A DNA stretch of 19,887 nt from Micavibrio sp. UBA1672. GTDB taxonomy: Bacteria; Pseudomonadota; Alphaproteobacteria; Micavibrionales; Micavibrionaceae. The DNA lies in the NCBI GenBank assembly GCA_002320665.1, contig DCKO01000040.1:471-20357 (forward strand), written 5' to 3'. The translations under genes were made by a program, and so were the position numbers. The notes beneath the pieces are model-generated. The model was not told where the DNA came from. It made no database searches and was given only the letters and a program-made list of their open reading frames with translations. Shown piece after piece: positions 7,144 through 14,756 of the stretch (positions are counted from its first letter, which is position 1; every line of letters begins with the position of its first letter).

Positions 7144-8454
7144 TTAAGGTTCGCAGGTTCCAGTACCAGCCAGTGTTGTTGGTGGGTCATACCAACACCC
7201 GGGCGGCGGGCAAACTGCGTCATAATATTCTATGACCCCTGTTGCAGGAGGCGCTTGGTTCACGCGAACAATCAATCCGGTTCTAACTGGTGTGATCGCA
7301 TTACAATTTGTATTATCCAGTAAATCAAAATAATGCCAATACGGGTCAAGTGTACCCGGCGTTCCAGTGTCAAGATAAGTCCTTGCAAATAATTCCTGCC
7401 ATAAGGTTGGCGCACTTGTATCTAAATTCCATGGCGTTGTCGGGTCAGGCGCAGCAGGATCTGGTGAATAACCGGGAATTGTAACATCAATATGATTTGC
7501 CAAGGCCATGGCAAGATCACCAAAACCGTAGCCGTGATTTGCCACGGCACAGGCCATATCAACTAAAATATCTGAGTTGCTACGCGTTTCACGCTGACAC
7601 ATACGTGGATAAACTCTAAAGTCACGCCCTGCTATTTCCTCATCTACATAGTCCTGATAAATATGGAATCTGTCATTAGGGTACATAGCTGTAAATTCAT
7701 TACCCGCCGCAACTGTATCGTCATGCTGGAAGTTATCACAACGGACCTGATTCCAGACATTATTCATCATGGCACAACCGGAATAATTGTTAAGGTCAAC
7801 CTCATCATTCCAATTTGGTTCAGTTTGCGGTACTAATGCCGCTCCGTTATAAAATCTAGATCGTCCACCAATTAAGGGGTGATCAAAATTTTCTTCTATA
7901 TACTCATACTTGTCACAGCCCAAAAGATTAATTGCATCAAGAACGGAACCGATTGAACTTACGTCATCAACCAGAGTATCAAGAATTAACATTGCCAGAA
8001 TATGCCGCATCTGACCGCCCTTCAGGCCAAAACGACCTGCCAGCCAAGGGTCAATATCTCCAATCAGCTCCCTGACCATAACAACAAAAGTATCAGTCCA
8101 GAAACCTTCAGGTGGTATCGGCAAACCGAAATCCCGTCCATCAGAAAATTGTGGATCTCCTGGGAAATATCTTTCTGCATAGCGAGCCATGTGCTCCATA
8201 TGGTCTTCAAAACAACTTATCTCTAGAACACTATCAGGCTTTGGAATTAAATTGGCATTTTGGGTGATTTCACGCTGAGCAGCCATTTGCGACTTATAAC
8301 GAACAACATCCCAAAAATCCTCGTCACATGTTTCAGGTATGTTATCACCAGTGCTAAGTGGATTATCAATAATTACTGGCACGCCTTGTGCTTGAGCGCT
8401 ATCGACACTCAGAATCAATAATAAAGAGAAAATAATAAAACAATAACGCAACAA
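7144..8454 (-). CDS. uncharacterised cysteine-rich exported protein
   Basis: A 436-residue protein of unknown function. A clear Sec signal peptide (hydrophobic core FIIFSLLLILS, cleavage likely after AQA near residue 22) sends it to the periplasm or beyond. The mature part has about eleven cysteines spread along its length, including a C-terminal PPPGCWYDPPT segment, which suggests several disulphide bonds. No lipobox and no second membrane segment are seen. Acidic and aromatic residues are frequent. There is no ATG: the frame opens with two consecutive TTG codons (8454 and 8451) preceded by GAGG 11 nt upstream, and the next ATG would remove the signal peptide, so a TTG start is likely. The gene is flanked by hairpins at 7118 and 8523 and is probably monocistronic. 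Confidence 0.75.
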   Translation of the reverse strand: MLRYCFIIFSLLLILSVDSAQAQGVPVIIDNPLSTGDNIPETCDEDFWDVVRYKSQMAAQREITQNANLIPKPDSVLEISCFEDHMEHMARYAERYFPGDPQFSDGRDFGLPIPPEGFWTDTFVVMVRELIGDIDPWLAGRFGLKGGQMRHILAMLILDTLVDDVSSIGSVLDAINLLGCDKYEYIEENFDHPLIGGRSRFYNGAALVPQTEPNWNDEVDLNNYSGCAMMNNVWNQVRCDNFQHDDTVAAGNEFTAMYPNDRFHIYQDYVDEEIAGRDFRVYPRMCQRETRSNSDILVDMACAVANHGYGFGDLAMALANHIDVTIPGYSPDPAAPDPTTPWNLDTSAPTLWQELFARTYLDTGTPGTLDPYWHYFDLLDNTNCNAITPVRTGLIVRVNQAPPATGVIEYYDAVCPPPGCWYDPPTTLAGTGTCEP

Positions 8455-8512
8455 AATAATCTTTGCCTCTTTTTAGCGCTTAAACCTAGTCGTCCCTATA
8501 ATGTAACACATG

Positions 8513-8542
8513 AAAAAACATTCTGCATAGTTTTGAATGCAG
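8513..8542 (-). terminator. hairpin terminator after the zincin-like gene
   Basis: CTGCAT (8523-8528) pairs with ATGCAG (8537-8542) around an 8-nt loop. On the minus strand the stem is followed by AATG and six T residues, just after the stop at 8548. A T7 run on the plus side also makes it look bidirectional, but no plus-strand gene ends here. Confidence 0.55.
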
Positions 8543-8547
8543 TTTTT

Positions 8548-8979
8548 TTAGAGCATACCCTGATAATGTCGTCTAATCATCTCCTGAATTTCTCTGTCGG
8601 AGAAATCAAAACACCGCCCAAGCTCTTCAATCATGACCTGTCTGATAATAACCGAGAGGTCATCGCACGTCTCACACCACATATCCAGAATCGAACGCCG
8701 ATATAAAACCAGACAATCATCTTCAGACGAATCTTTCCGCTCGACACCCGGGGAAATTTCCTTGCCGCTTTTAAAAAGTGCTAGTAAATCAAAAGGATCA
8801 TCCAGATCAAGTTCGCTCTCTGTCCCCTCATCAACCATTTCCTCAACCAGAAGCTCTATCTCGTCACAATATTCAGCAATTTCTTCGGGCAGGCTTTCGA
8901 ACACAGATTTCGCCATAACCTCGAGATCTTCAATACTCGGCGGTACAGTGTAATTCATGATAATCTGATTACAATCCAT
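8548..8979 (-). CDS. zincin-fold protein of the metallopeptidase family PF06262, active site lost
   Basis: A 143-residue acidic protein whose layout follows the small zincin-like metallopeptidase family: an N-terminal helix FESLPEEIAEYCDEIELLVE, a DPFDLLALFKSG segment, a D-DCLVLYRRSILDMWCE strand-helix, and finally VIIRQVMIEELGRCFDFSDR. In active members the last segment reads V-x-HEIxHHFGxSD. Here the HExxH is Glu118-Glu119-Leu-Gly-Arg122: both zinc-binding histidines are replaced and only the glutamate remains. The reading frame is otherwise intact, so this looks like a maintained pseudo-enzyme. GAGGG 9 nt before the ATG at 8979 supports that start, and a good promoter lies at 9045-9073. 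Family assignment is from memory of the motif layout. It may bind a partner or peptide without cleaving it. Confidence 0.7.
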   Translation of the reverse strand: MDCNQIIMNYTVPPSIEDLEVMAKSVFESLPEEIAEYCDEIELLVEEMVDEGTESELDLDDPFDLLALFKSGKEISPGVERKDSSEDDCLVLYRRSILDMWCETCDDLSVIIRQVMIEELGRCFDFSDREIQEMIRRHYQGML

Positions 8980-9044
8980 GCGCGGCTACCCTCTTTTGCT
9001 ACGTGTATTACAGTCGAATCCAAATCTTATTATGTTATGTCCGG

Positions 9045-9073
9045 ATTGTAGCGTGAGTCGCGGATTTCGACAA
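9045..9073 (-). promoter_or_regulatory. sigma70-type promoter for the zincin-like gene
   Basis: Reading the minus strand, TTGTCG (9073-9068) and TACAAT (9050-9045) are separated by exactly 17 nt, about 65 nt before the ATG at 8979. Both hexamers are close to consensus. Confidence 0.55.
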
Positions 9074-9140
9074 TCATTGAAATATTCCAATAGCATAAAT
9101 ACTCCAAGTCTGGATTTTCATGTTATTTTTACTAAAAAAG

Positions 9141-9149
9141 TGATATAAT
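9141..9149 (+). promoter_or_regulatory. extended -10 promoter element for the YjfB-like gene
   Basis: TGATATAAT is a perfect extended -10 (TGnTATAAT) 43 nt upstream of the small gene at 9193. A -35 hexamer is not evident, which extended -10 promoters can tolerate. No match to a flagellar sigma28 promoter is seen here. Confidence 0.5.
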
Positions 9150-9192
9150 GATTCTCGAGTGTGTTATTTAATCCGTAGCCGGAGGTTTTTAA

Positions 9193-9369
9193 ATGGAATT
9201 GCCCGCAGCTATTGCCGCAGAATCCGCGATAACAAGACAAAATGTAGCTTTGTCGGTTATTAAAGCCAATTCAGAGCAACAACAGGCTCTGGCCAAGATC
9301 ATTGATGATTCCGCTAGAACTGCTGCGCCGAGTAAAACACACGGCACAAACGTTAATAAAAGCGTTTAA
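9193..9369 (+). CDS. small YjfB-like putative motility protein
   Basis: A 58-residue protein starting MELPAAIAAESAITRQNVAL, then SVIKANSEQQQALAKIIDD, ending GTNVNKSV. The pattern (Met-acidic-hydrophobic-Pro start, Gln-rich amphipathic helix, S-x-x-x-Lys, Q-x-x-A-L-x-x-I/L, Gly-x-Asn-Val-x-x-x-Val end) matches the YjfB motility family (PF14070), which in Bacillus subtilis belongs to the motility regulon but has no established biochemical role. GGAGG lies 6-7 nt before the ATG and an extended -10 is upstream, so it is a real expressed gene. No flagellar genes are in the window. It lies convergent with hemA, with only 29 nt between the stops. Family call rests on pattern resemblance of a short sequence. 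Confidence 0.75.
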   Translation: MELPAAIAAESAITRQNVALSVIKANSEQQQALAKIIDDSARTAAPSKTHGTNVNKSV

Positions 9370-9372
9370 TTT

Positions 9373-9395
9373 CTTTATTTTTTTAAAAAACTTTG
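9373..9395. terminator. AT-only inverted repeat between the YjfB-like gene and hemA
   Basis: CTTTATTTTTTTAAAAAACTTT in the 29-nt convergent spacer is a nearly perfect inverted repeat of A and T runs. Each strand presents a T-run, so it may act as a weak bidirectional terminator. There is no GC-rich stem, so confidence is low. Confidence 0.3.
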
Positions 9396-9398
9396 TGA

Positions 9399-10625
9399 TT
9401 ACGCCACAGCTGCTCTGAGCAGGTGGTTGCATTCCCACAAGTCCTGCAATGTCTGGACAAGATAGTCAATATCTTCGAATGAGTGCGCGGCCGTCGCGGT
9501 CATACGCATACGCTCAGTACCTCTTGGGACTGTGGGGTAATTAATGGGCTGCACGTAAATATTGAAGTCAGATAGCAAAATATCCGTTACTTCTTTGCAA
9601 CATGTTGGTTCACCGACGATCAGAGGTACAATATGGCTCTCGCCATGCAAATACGGTAATCTGGCAGCTTCCAAAAGCCCTTTGAAATGGGCAACATTAT
9701 CACGCGATTTCTGGCGCTCGACATTTGATTCTTTCAAGTGCTCAACCGAAGCACGGCATGCTGCCAACGTTGCGGGTGTATGGCTAGTGGTAAAAATGAA
9801 GCCGGACGCATAACAGCGAACTGCATCAATAATCGAAGCTTTACCGGCAATATAACCGCCCATAACGCCATAGGCCTTTCCGAATGTGCCTTCGATGACA
9901 TCAATGCGATCCATAAGCCCGCGCATTTCGGCAACGCCGCCACCTCTCGGCCCGTAAAGGCCCACAGCATGAACCTCATCCAGATAGGTCATAGCATTAT
10001 ATTTATCCGCCAGATCACAAATTTCCTTGATCGGGGCAATATCCCCTTCCATGGAATAAACGGATTCAAAGGCAATAATTTTTGGCCTTTTAATATCAAC
10101 CGATTTCAGCAACTCTTCCAAATGTTCCAAATCATTGTGGCGATAAATGAACTTTTGCTGCTGACTGCCTCTGATTCCGTGGATCATAGAAGCGTGGTTC
10201 AATTCATCAGAAAAAACTGCCGCCTCAGGTAAAAGTTTACCCAATGTGCTCAGCGCGCCTTCATTGGCAACATAACCGGAGGAAAACACCAACGCGGCTT
10301 CTTTTTTGTGAAGATCCGCAACAGATTCTTCAAGCTCGACATGGTATTTCATGGTACCAGAGATATTCCGTGTACCGCCTGCTCCAGCGCCGCTTTTGTC
10401 CGAAGCTTCTTTTGCAGCTTGTATAACTTTGGGGTGCTGTCCCATACCGAGGTAATCATTACTGCACCAGACCGTTACTTCCTTGACAGAACCATCAGGC
10501 TGGTAATAATTGGCTTTAGGAAAATTCCCGACTATGCGCTCAAGCGTTGCAAAAATGCGATAACGTCCTTCATCTTTGACTTTATCGACACAAGATTGAT
10601 AATGTTTGGCATAATTGATGCTCAT
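9399..10625 (-). CDS. hemA: 5-aminolevulinate synthase (C4 pathway)
   Basis: ALA synthase condenses glycine and succinyl-CoA with pyridoxal phosphate to give 5-aminolevulinate, the first committed step of haem synthesis in alphaproteobacteria and mitochondria. The 408-residue protein is an alpha-oxoamine synthase. It has MSINYAKHYQ at the N terminus, NDYLGMGQHP, GAGAGGTRNISG (substrate/PLP loop), His144 in ELNHASMI stacking on the cofactor, Asp216 in YLDEVHAVG, the PLP-binding Lys250 in EGTFGKAYGVMGGY, and GTERMRMTATAAH near the end. Length matches the family. AAGGA 8 nt before the ATG at 10625 supports the start. It is divergent from the PfkB-like gene at 10729 across 103 nt and looks monocistronic. 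PLP supply links it functionally to pdxH in this window. Confidence 0.98.
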   Translation of the reverse strand: MSINYAKHYQSCVDKVKDEGRYRIFATLERIVGNFPKANYYQPDGSVKEVTVWCSNDYLGMGQHPKVIQAAKEASDKSGAGAGGTRNISGTMKYHVELEESVADLHKKEAALVFSSGYVANEGALSTLGKLLPEAAVFSDELNHASMIHGIRGSQQQKFIYRHNDLEHLEELLKSVDIKRPKIIAFESVYSMEGDIAPIKEICDLADKYNAMTYLDEVHAVGLYGPRGGGVAEMRGLMDRIDVIEGTFGKAYGVMGGYIAGKASIIDAVRCYASGFIFTTSHTPATLAACRASVEHLKESNVERQKSRDNVAHFKGLLEAARLPYLHGESHIVPLIVGEPTCCKEVTDILLSDFNIYVQPINYPTVPRGTERMRMTATAAHSFEDIDYLVQTLQDLWECNHLLRAAVA

Positions 10626-10728
10626 AGCCCGGTCCTTTTCTTTGACTGCTTATTTATTCCTCTGTGGCGATGAAAGCAAGACTTTTACTCAAGTTTTTAC
10701 ACTATAACCCAATCAAAAGGATTATCAA

Positions 10729-11574
10729 ATGCTCATTATTTACGGTTATGTCTGTATGGAGACTCATTTGCATCTTGTAAATGACATTGGTCAAGCGCAT
10801 AAAATTGCCGATACTGGCTCATATGCTCCGGGCGGTAGTGCCGCAAATAAAGCAATTGCTGCGGCACGCAATGGTGCGCGCGTGACCTTTGTCGGCACAG
10901 TTGGCGATGATGTCTTTGGTAAAGCTGTTGAAAAGTTTTTTACCTTCGAAGGTATTCAGGTTACAGGCCTTGCAAAAAGCAACAAGGATACAGGCTTGCA
11001 AGTCTTTACGCATCAGGAAGGTGAGCCTCCTCAATCCATTTTATATAAAGGTGCCAATGAAGACAGCATTATTGGTCAAATTCCACTATCCCGTCTGGAT
11101 GCCAAAGCCTTACTTTTGCTCGAATATGAAGATAATCCGATCTTTCATGATATGCTTGCTATGGCCAAAGAAAAGCTGACCACAACAATGTTATGTTGCA
11201 CGCCGGAAAACTATAATTCTGTTGAGAATGCGGACTATATTATTATGGAGGCCACAGAGATCAAACCAAAATCAGACGTCAATATGGTTTCGATATCCCC
11301 GTGTCGGCATTATGCCTATGCGATTGATAAGGGAGGCGATATTTTTGCATCCGAACTAAAGGCTGAAATCCTTGGAGAAATTGCCGATGACACAGGCGTC
11401 TATGACAGCTTCGTCGGCAGCTTTGCCTCTTGCATTCAGGCAGGGTTTCCGCTTGATGGCGCTTTGCGCTATGCCCATGTTGCGGCATGGATTACCGGAC
11501 AAAAATTCGGTGCAAATGCGGCTATTCCGCATCTTAATGCTGTTGAAAACACCCTCAAGATGTCATCAGCATAA
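10729..11574 (+). CDS. PfkB/ribokinase-family sugar kinase with altered catalytic motif
   Basis: A 281-residue ribokinase-like protein. The N-terminal part is convincing: APGGSAANKAIAAARNGARV (about 33-52) and TFVGTVGDDVFG are the substrate-binding and lid signatures of RbsK-type kinases. The C-terminal signature, normally DTxGAGDxF with GAGD as anion hole and the Asp as base, reads DDTGVYDSFVGSF, so the Asp (226) is kept but Ala-Gly is replaced by Val-Tyr. The middle is shorter than in ribokinase (about 300 residues) and the usual N-x-x-E motif is not obvious. It may have unusual phosphate-donor or substrate specificity, or be inactive. AAAAGGA sits 7 nt before the ATG. Its last 20 nt overlap the convergent small membrane protein gene. 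Confidence 0.85.
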   Translation: MLIIYGYVCMETHLHLVNDIGQAHKIADTGSYAPGGSAANKAIAAARNGARVTFVGTVGDDVFGKAVEKFFTFEGIQVTGLAKSNKDTGLQVFTHQEGEPPQSILYKGANEDSIIGQIPLSRLDAKALLLLEYEDNPIFHDMLAMAKEKLTTTMLCCTPENYNSVENADYIIMEATEIKPKSDVNMVSISPCRHYAYAIDKGGDIFASELKAEILGEIADDTGVYDSFVGSFASCIQAGFPLDGALRYAHVAAWITGQKFGANAAIPHLNAVENTLKMSSA

Positions 11575-11806
11575 TTTTCAAAGCACAATATGGCACAATA
11601 TTGAGCATAATAATTGCAATCTTGTAATTGGCAACATAGGTGAAATACATCTTTGGCAGGTCGTCAGGATTAACCCCGAACATCTGGCTATGGGTTTTTA
11701 CGGCAAAGTTTCGCATAACCAAAAGTGCCAGCACGGTAAAGATCAATAAGCCTACATTAAGGACGCTGCACCAACCGAAAAACGCAGTCAAAGTTTCTAT
11801 GGTCAT
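11555..11806 (-). CDS. small two-helix inner-membrane protein, DUF6868-like
   Basis: An 83-residue protein with two hydrophobic segments (about 8-30 and 60-80) and a polar middle NFAVKTHSQMFGVNPDDLPKM. The start MTIETLTAFFGWCSVLNVGL, the H-x-x-MFG motif and the YVANYKIAIIMLNIVPYCAL ending resemble a widespread small membrane family that I recall as DUF6868; no function is known. AAGGAAG lies 7 nt before the ATG. It starts 18 nt after the TetR-type regulator stop, so both are likely one operon. The 3' end overlaps the PfkB-like gene by 20 nt on the opposite strand. Confidence 0.8.
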   Translation of the reverse strand: MTIETLTAFFGWCSVLNVGLLIFTVLALLVMRNFAVKTHSQMFGVNPDDLPKMYFTYVANYKIAIIMLNIVPYCALKIMLMTS

Positions 11807-11824
11807 GGTATTCTTCCTTCGTTT

Positions 11825-12409
11825 TTAAAACCCCAATGTATTCGCCACCTGTTCGGCACTGTTCAGAGATTTGTCCAGCGCCGCCATGGTTTTGGAGAGA
11901 TCAGAGCTGTCATCCTTCATCCAGACCCGCAGGGTTTTCAGGTAAATGACGGTCAGGCCAGTAACCTTAATTGCACCTTTAATGCCTGAAGCAGGCTCGC
12001 CTGCGGCCTCCAGCATCCAATTCATAGAACGACACAAATGCGGCATGGAAATAATTAGCTCTTTGGGCTCGCATTTAAAATAATCAAGGATAGCAATGAT
12101 ACCTTCGCGGTGATCATTCAAAATCTCGAAACGATCCATCAAAATATCAAAAAGCCGATCACGGACGGGTTCATCCTCTGAGCCTTTTGTTAAGCCGTCC
12201 AGCACCTTGGCGTCAATCATACGGCTGATGGATTTCAGGATATCATCCTTATCATCAATCACACTATGGAGTTGTGCCATTGTAATCTCACAAGCCTCTG
12301 CGATATCCCTCAGGGATGTGTAGCCCCAGCCGCGCTGAGCAGCGAGCTCTAATGCGGCGGTTACAATTTCCAGCTTTAAATCGGTGGTTTTCGATTTTTT
12401 TGTTGCCAT
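11825..12409 (-). CDS. TetR-family transcriptional regulator (COQ9-like C terminus)
   Basis: A 194-residue protein. Residues about 10-55 (LEIVTAALELAAQRGWGYTS, then LRDIAEACEITMAQLHSVIDD and KDDILKSI) form the usual TetR helix-turn-helix with the conserved G-W-x-x-x-S-L-R-D-I-A spacing. The rest is a helical ligand/dimer domain. The segment LRVWMKDDSSDLSKTMAALDKSLNSAEQ resembles the C-terminal helices of COQ9-like proteins, which share the TetR fold; a lipid ligand is therefore possible but unproven. It is divergent from adenosine kinase with a 78-nt spacer and is followed by the small membrane protein gene, so these neighbours are the natural first candidates for its targets. I could not find a convincing palindromic operator in the spacer. 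Confidence 0.85.
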   Translation of the reverse strand: MATKKSKTTDLKLEIVTAALELAAQRGWGYTSLRDIAEACEITMAQLHSVIDDKDDILKSISRMIDAKVLDGLTKGSEDEPVRDRLFDILMDRFEILNDHREGIIAILDYFKCEPKELIISMPHLCRSMNWMLEAAGEPASGIKGAIKVTGLTVIYLKTLRVWMKDDSSDLSKTMAALDKSLNSAEQVANTLGF

Positions 12410-12487
12410 GGCCTTGCCTTTTTGAGGTTTTTCTATAAGAGATAAAACACGAATTTATGATGTAACTCAAGGAATGGATGTAAATTT

Positions 12488-13486
12488 ATGGCCGAACCAA
12501 AATATGGCGTAGTCGCCGTTGGAAATGCTCTTGTTGATGTAATCTCCCAAGTTTCAGAAGATTTTATTGCCGAACAAAATGAAGCGCACGGCATGGAAAA
12601 AGGTGCCATGACTTTGGTTGATGAGGCCAGAGCAGTCGAGCTTTACAGCCTTATGCCGGCAGGCACAGAAACATCAGGTGGCTCGGCGGCCAATACTATG
12701 GCAGGTTTCGGCTCTTTTGGCGGTCAAGGCGCGTTTATCGGTAAAACGGCAGATGATCCACTAGGTCACATATTCCGCGAAGATATTCGTTCACTGGGTG
12801 TGAATTTTGATACGCAGCCACTTGTTTTAGGTGCAAAGACCGGACGTTGCATGATTTTGGTAACACCGGATGCGCAGCGCACGATGAATACCTTCCTTGG
12901 GGCAAGTGTCGAGCTTCGCGCAGAAGATGTTGAAAAAAGCCTGATTTATGATGCAAAAGTAACATATCTGGAAGGGTATCTATTTGACAAAGACACAGCC
13001 AAACAAGCCTTTATTATGGCCGCAGAATATGCGCATGAGGCTGGTCACCGCGTGGCGCTAACGCTCTCTGATCCGTTCTGTGTTGATCGTCACCGCCATG
13101 ACTTCTTGCAACTTGTGGAAAACCATGTGGATATTCTGTTTGCAAATGAAGAGGAAATCAAATCCCTGTTCATGCAGGAAGACTTCGAAGATGCGATCAG
13201 TGCGATTAGTAAACATGTAGAGATTGCCGCGGTTACACGCAGTGAAAAAGGCGCAGTTGTGATCTCTGGTGATGAGCGCTTTGATGTCCCAGCAGCACCT
13301 GTGGAAAACGTTATCGACACAACCGGGGCTGGTGACCAATTCGCCGCCGGATTCCTCTATGGCTTCACCGAAGGAAAACCTCTGGAAGAATGCGCCAAGC
13401 TTGGCACGATTGCCGCCGCCGAAGTCATCAGCCATATCGGCCCAAGACCACTGGTTAAGCTTGCAGATTTGGCAAAAGCAGCTTAG
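12488..13486 (+). CDS. adenosine kinase (PfkB family)
   Basis: A 332-residue cytoplasmic kinase of the alphaproteobacterial adenosine-kinase type, expected to convert adenosine to AMP for purine salvage. It begins with YGVVAVGNALVDVISQV, has the substrate loop ETSGGSAANTMAGFGSFGG (61-79) and GKTADDPLG, an N-x-x-E-type motif in FANEEEI (218-224), and an intact DTTGAGDQFAAGF with catalytic Asp283 (277-289). All key residues are present, in contrast to the PfkB-like gene at 10729. GGATG lies about 8 nt before the ATG. Exact substrate (adenosine versus another nucleoside or sugar) is assigned by family resemblance. Its stop overlaps the convergent gene at 13483 by 4 nt. Confidence 0.88.
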   Translation: MAEPKYGVVAVGNALVDVISQVSEDFIAEQNEAHGMEKGAMTLVDEARAVELYSLMPAGTETSGGSAANTMAGFGSFGGQGAFIGKTADDPLGHIFREDIRSLGVNFDTQPLVLGAKTGRCMILVTPDAQRTMNTFLGASVELRAEDVEKSLIYDAKVTYLEGYLFDKDTAKQAFIMAAEYAHEAGHRVALTLSDPFCVDRHRHDFLQLVENHVDILFANEEEIKSLFMQEDFEDAISAISKHVEIAAVTRSEKGAVVISGDERFDVPAAPVENVIDTTGAGDQFAAGFLYGFTEGKPLEECAKLGTIAAAEVISHIGPRPLVKLADLAKAA

Positions 13487-13869
13487 CTTTTACGCTTATA
13501 AAACTCATTTTCCAATTGCTTGTATTGTTGTCCATTCAAGGCATACATGAATGATCCTTTGTATTTTTCAAATTGGTATGGCCTAAACCAATCTTGGAAA
13601 AATGGAAAATATTTTTCTCTAGCTATGTCTTCCATGAAGCCGCAATAAACTGCTTGTTGAGTTTGGCTATTCACATCCCCTGCCTCGTCACTAGTACACC
13701 AAAAGGCGTATTCTAAGATTTTTGAACACGAATCATTATTGTTTTTTTCAATGCCCTCTTTAAATGCAAATGATAACTTGAACCATAAATATACTACGTT
13801 ATCCGCTGTTTCTATTATTTGTCTATACTCGGGCAATATCTCCAGAGCTTTCCTGCGCCATGCACTCAT
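13483..13869 (-). CDS. small uncharacterised WRRKALE-type protein (DUF7674-like)
   Basis: A 128-residue protein rich in aromatic and charged residues with no signal peptide. The N terminus MSAWRRKALEILPEYRQIIE and following ADNVVYLWFKLSFAF resemble a family of small bacterial proteins that I recall as DUF7674; function unknown. Translation is coupled to the upstream gene: AAAAGGAG sits 5 nt before the ATG inside that gene and the two overlap by one base (TAATG). The gene is notably AT-rich compared with the adenosine kinase it converges on. Its stop codon overlaps that of adenosine kinase. Confidence 0.75.
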   Translation of the reverse strand: MSAWRRKALEILPEYRQIIETADNVVYLWFKLSFAFKEGIEKNNNDSCSKILEYAFWCTSDEAGDVNSQTQQAVYCGFMEDIAREKYFPFFQDWFRPYQFEKYKGSFMYALNGQQYKQLENEFYKRKS

Positions 13870-14699
13870 TAAAGCTCCTTTTCTCTTACTCTCTTGGCAA
13901 AGTTCTTCAGCAGATTATCGTAGCATCTATTGAGCGCGCTGATGAGGCCTTTTGAAACGGCGTCTTGATATGTTTTGGCCTCGGGCGTATTCATAAAATC
14001 CAGATATTTTTCTTTATCCTCTGCGTCAATCCCTTCATAGGTATAGGCAAAGGACAGCACTGCCATTTGTGTGGCCATATCTTCCGAGACCATAGATTTT
14101 AAATTCAGCTTCTTTTTGAAGTCCTCCGGTCCGCCAACACTCTCGGGGTGTTTGACCGTCTCCATGAAATACATCTGCGTGGTCAGTTGAATACCCATGG
14201 TTTTTGTGAAGACTTCCGTGCCGTTAATGGCTTCGTTTACACTTTTTGCAAATTCAACATTATCGGTATTTTGCAATATTTCCGGTATATGCATGAAGGG
14301 CTGATCCTCCATCATATTTTTAGTCGCATTGATTTCAGCCATAGTAAATTTCTTACCCAAATCACTTTCCAGCCATTCAATAACTTTGACGGCTTCGCTT
14401 TGCTGAATAGCGGCTTTTAGTTCTTCACGAATAACGGATAGCATGAAATCAGGCTTTATTTCTTCTTCAATGGCGGATTTATAGGCTTCGAACACTGCAA
14501 CGTCTATCTCGGTTGCGCCTTTTACAGCAGGAAACGGCTCCATAGCAGCTTTTTCTGCCGCAGGGTAATCTGCAAATTGCTCCGGCAAGCCGGAGAGCAT
14601 CAGTAATTTATCAAGAGTTTCATCTGTGACTGGTTCGGCCTTGGCTAATATCGGAAAAACAACGCATATAAACAAAAGAGGCAGAAGAATTTTGCGCAT
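13869..14699 (-). CDS. exported DUF2059-like protein
   Basis: A 276-residue protein with a Sec signal peptide (MRKILLPLLFICVVFPILAK, cleavage near residue 21 before EPVTDE), so periplasmic. The mature part is helical and contains two similar units, VIEWLESDLGKKFTMAEINA (about 105-124) and KYLDFMNTPEAKTYQDAVSK (about 235-254), each a hydrophobic helix followed by a short stretch ending in aromatic-x-x-A. This is the pattern of DUF2059-type proteins, whose function is unknown. A GAAAGG ribosome-binding site stands before the ATG. It is the middle gene of a minus-strand operon: macro-domain gene 57 nt upstream, coupled small gene downstream. Confidence 0.75.
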   Translation of the reverse strand: MRKILLPLLFICVVFPILAKAEPVTDETLDKLLMLSGLPEQFADYPAAEKAAMEPFPAVKGATEIDVAVFEAYKSAIEEEIKPDFMLSVIREELKAAIQQSEAVKVIEWLESDLGKKFTMAEINATKNMMEDQPFMHIPEILQNTDNVEFAKSVNEAINGTEVFTKTMGIQLTTQMYFMETVKHPESVGGPEDFKKKLNLKSMVSEDMATQMAVLSFAYTYEGIDAEDKEKYLDFMNTPEAKTYQDAVSKGLISALNRCYDNLLKNFAKRVREKEL

Positions 14700-14756
14700 G
14701 AGATAACCTTTCGTGATTTACATCTGGTTAGCATAGGCATACTTATAGGGATTTGA

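Noticed and set aside
9738..10232. 164-codon plus-strand frame inside hemA
   Set aside because: Antisense to the catalytic core of ALA synthase; no ribosome-binding site or family resemblance.
12410..12487. Operator for the TetR-type regulator
   Set aside because: CCTTG/CAAGG and TTGAG/CTCAA half-sites occur but are about 40-50 nt apart, too distant for a normal TetR site; no compact palindrome was found.
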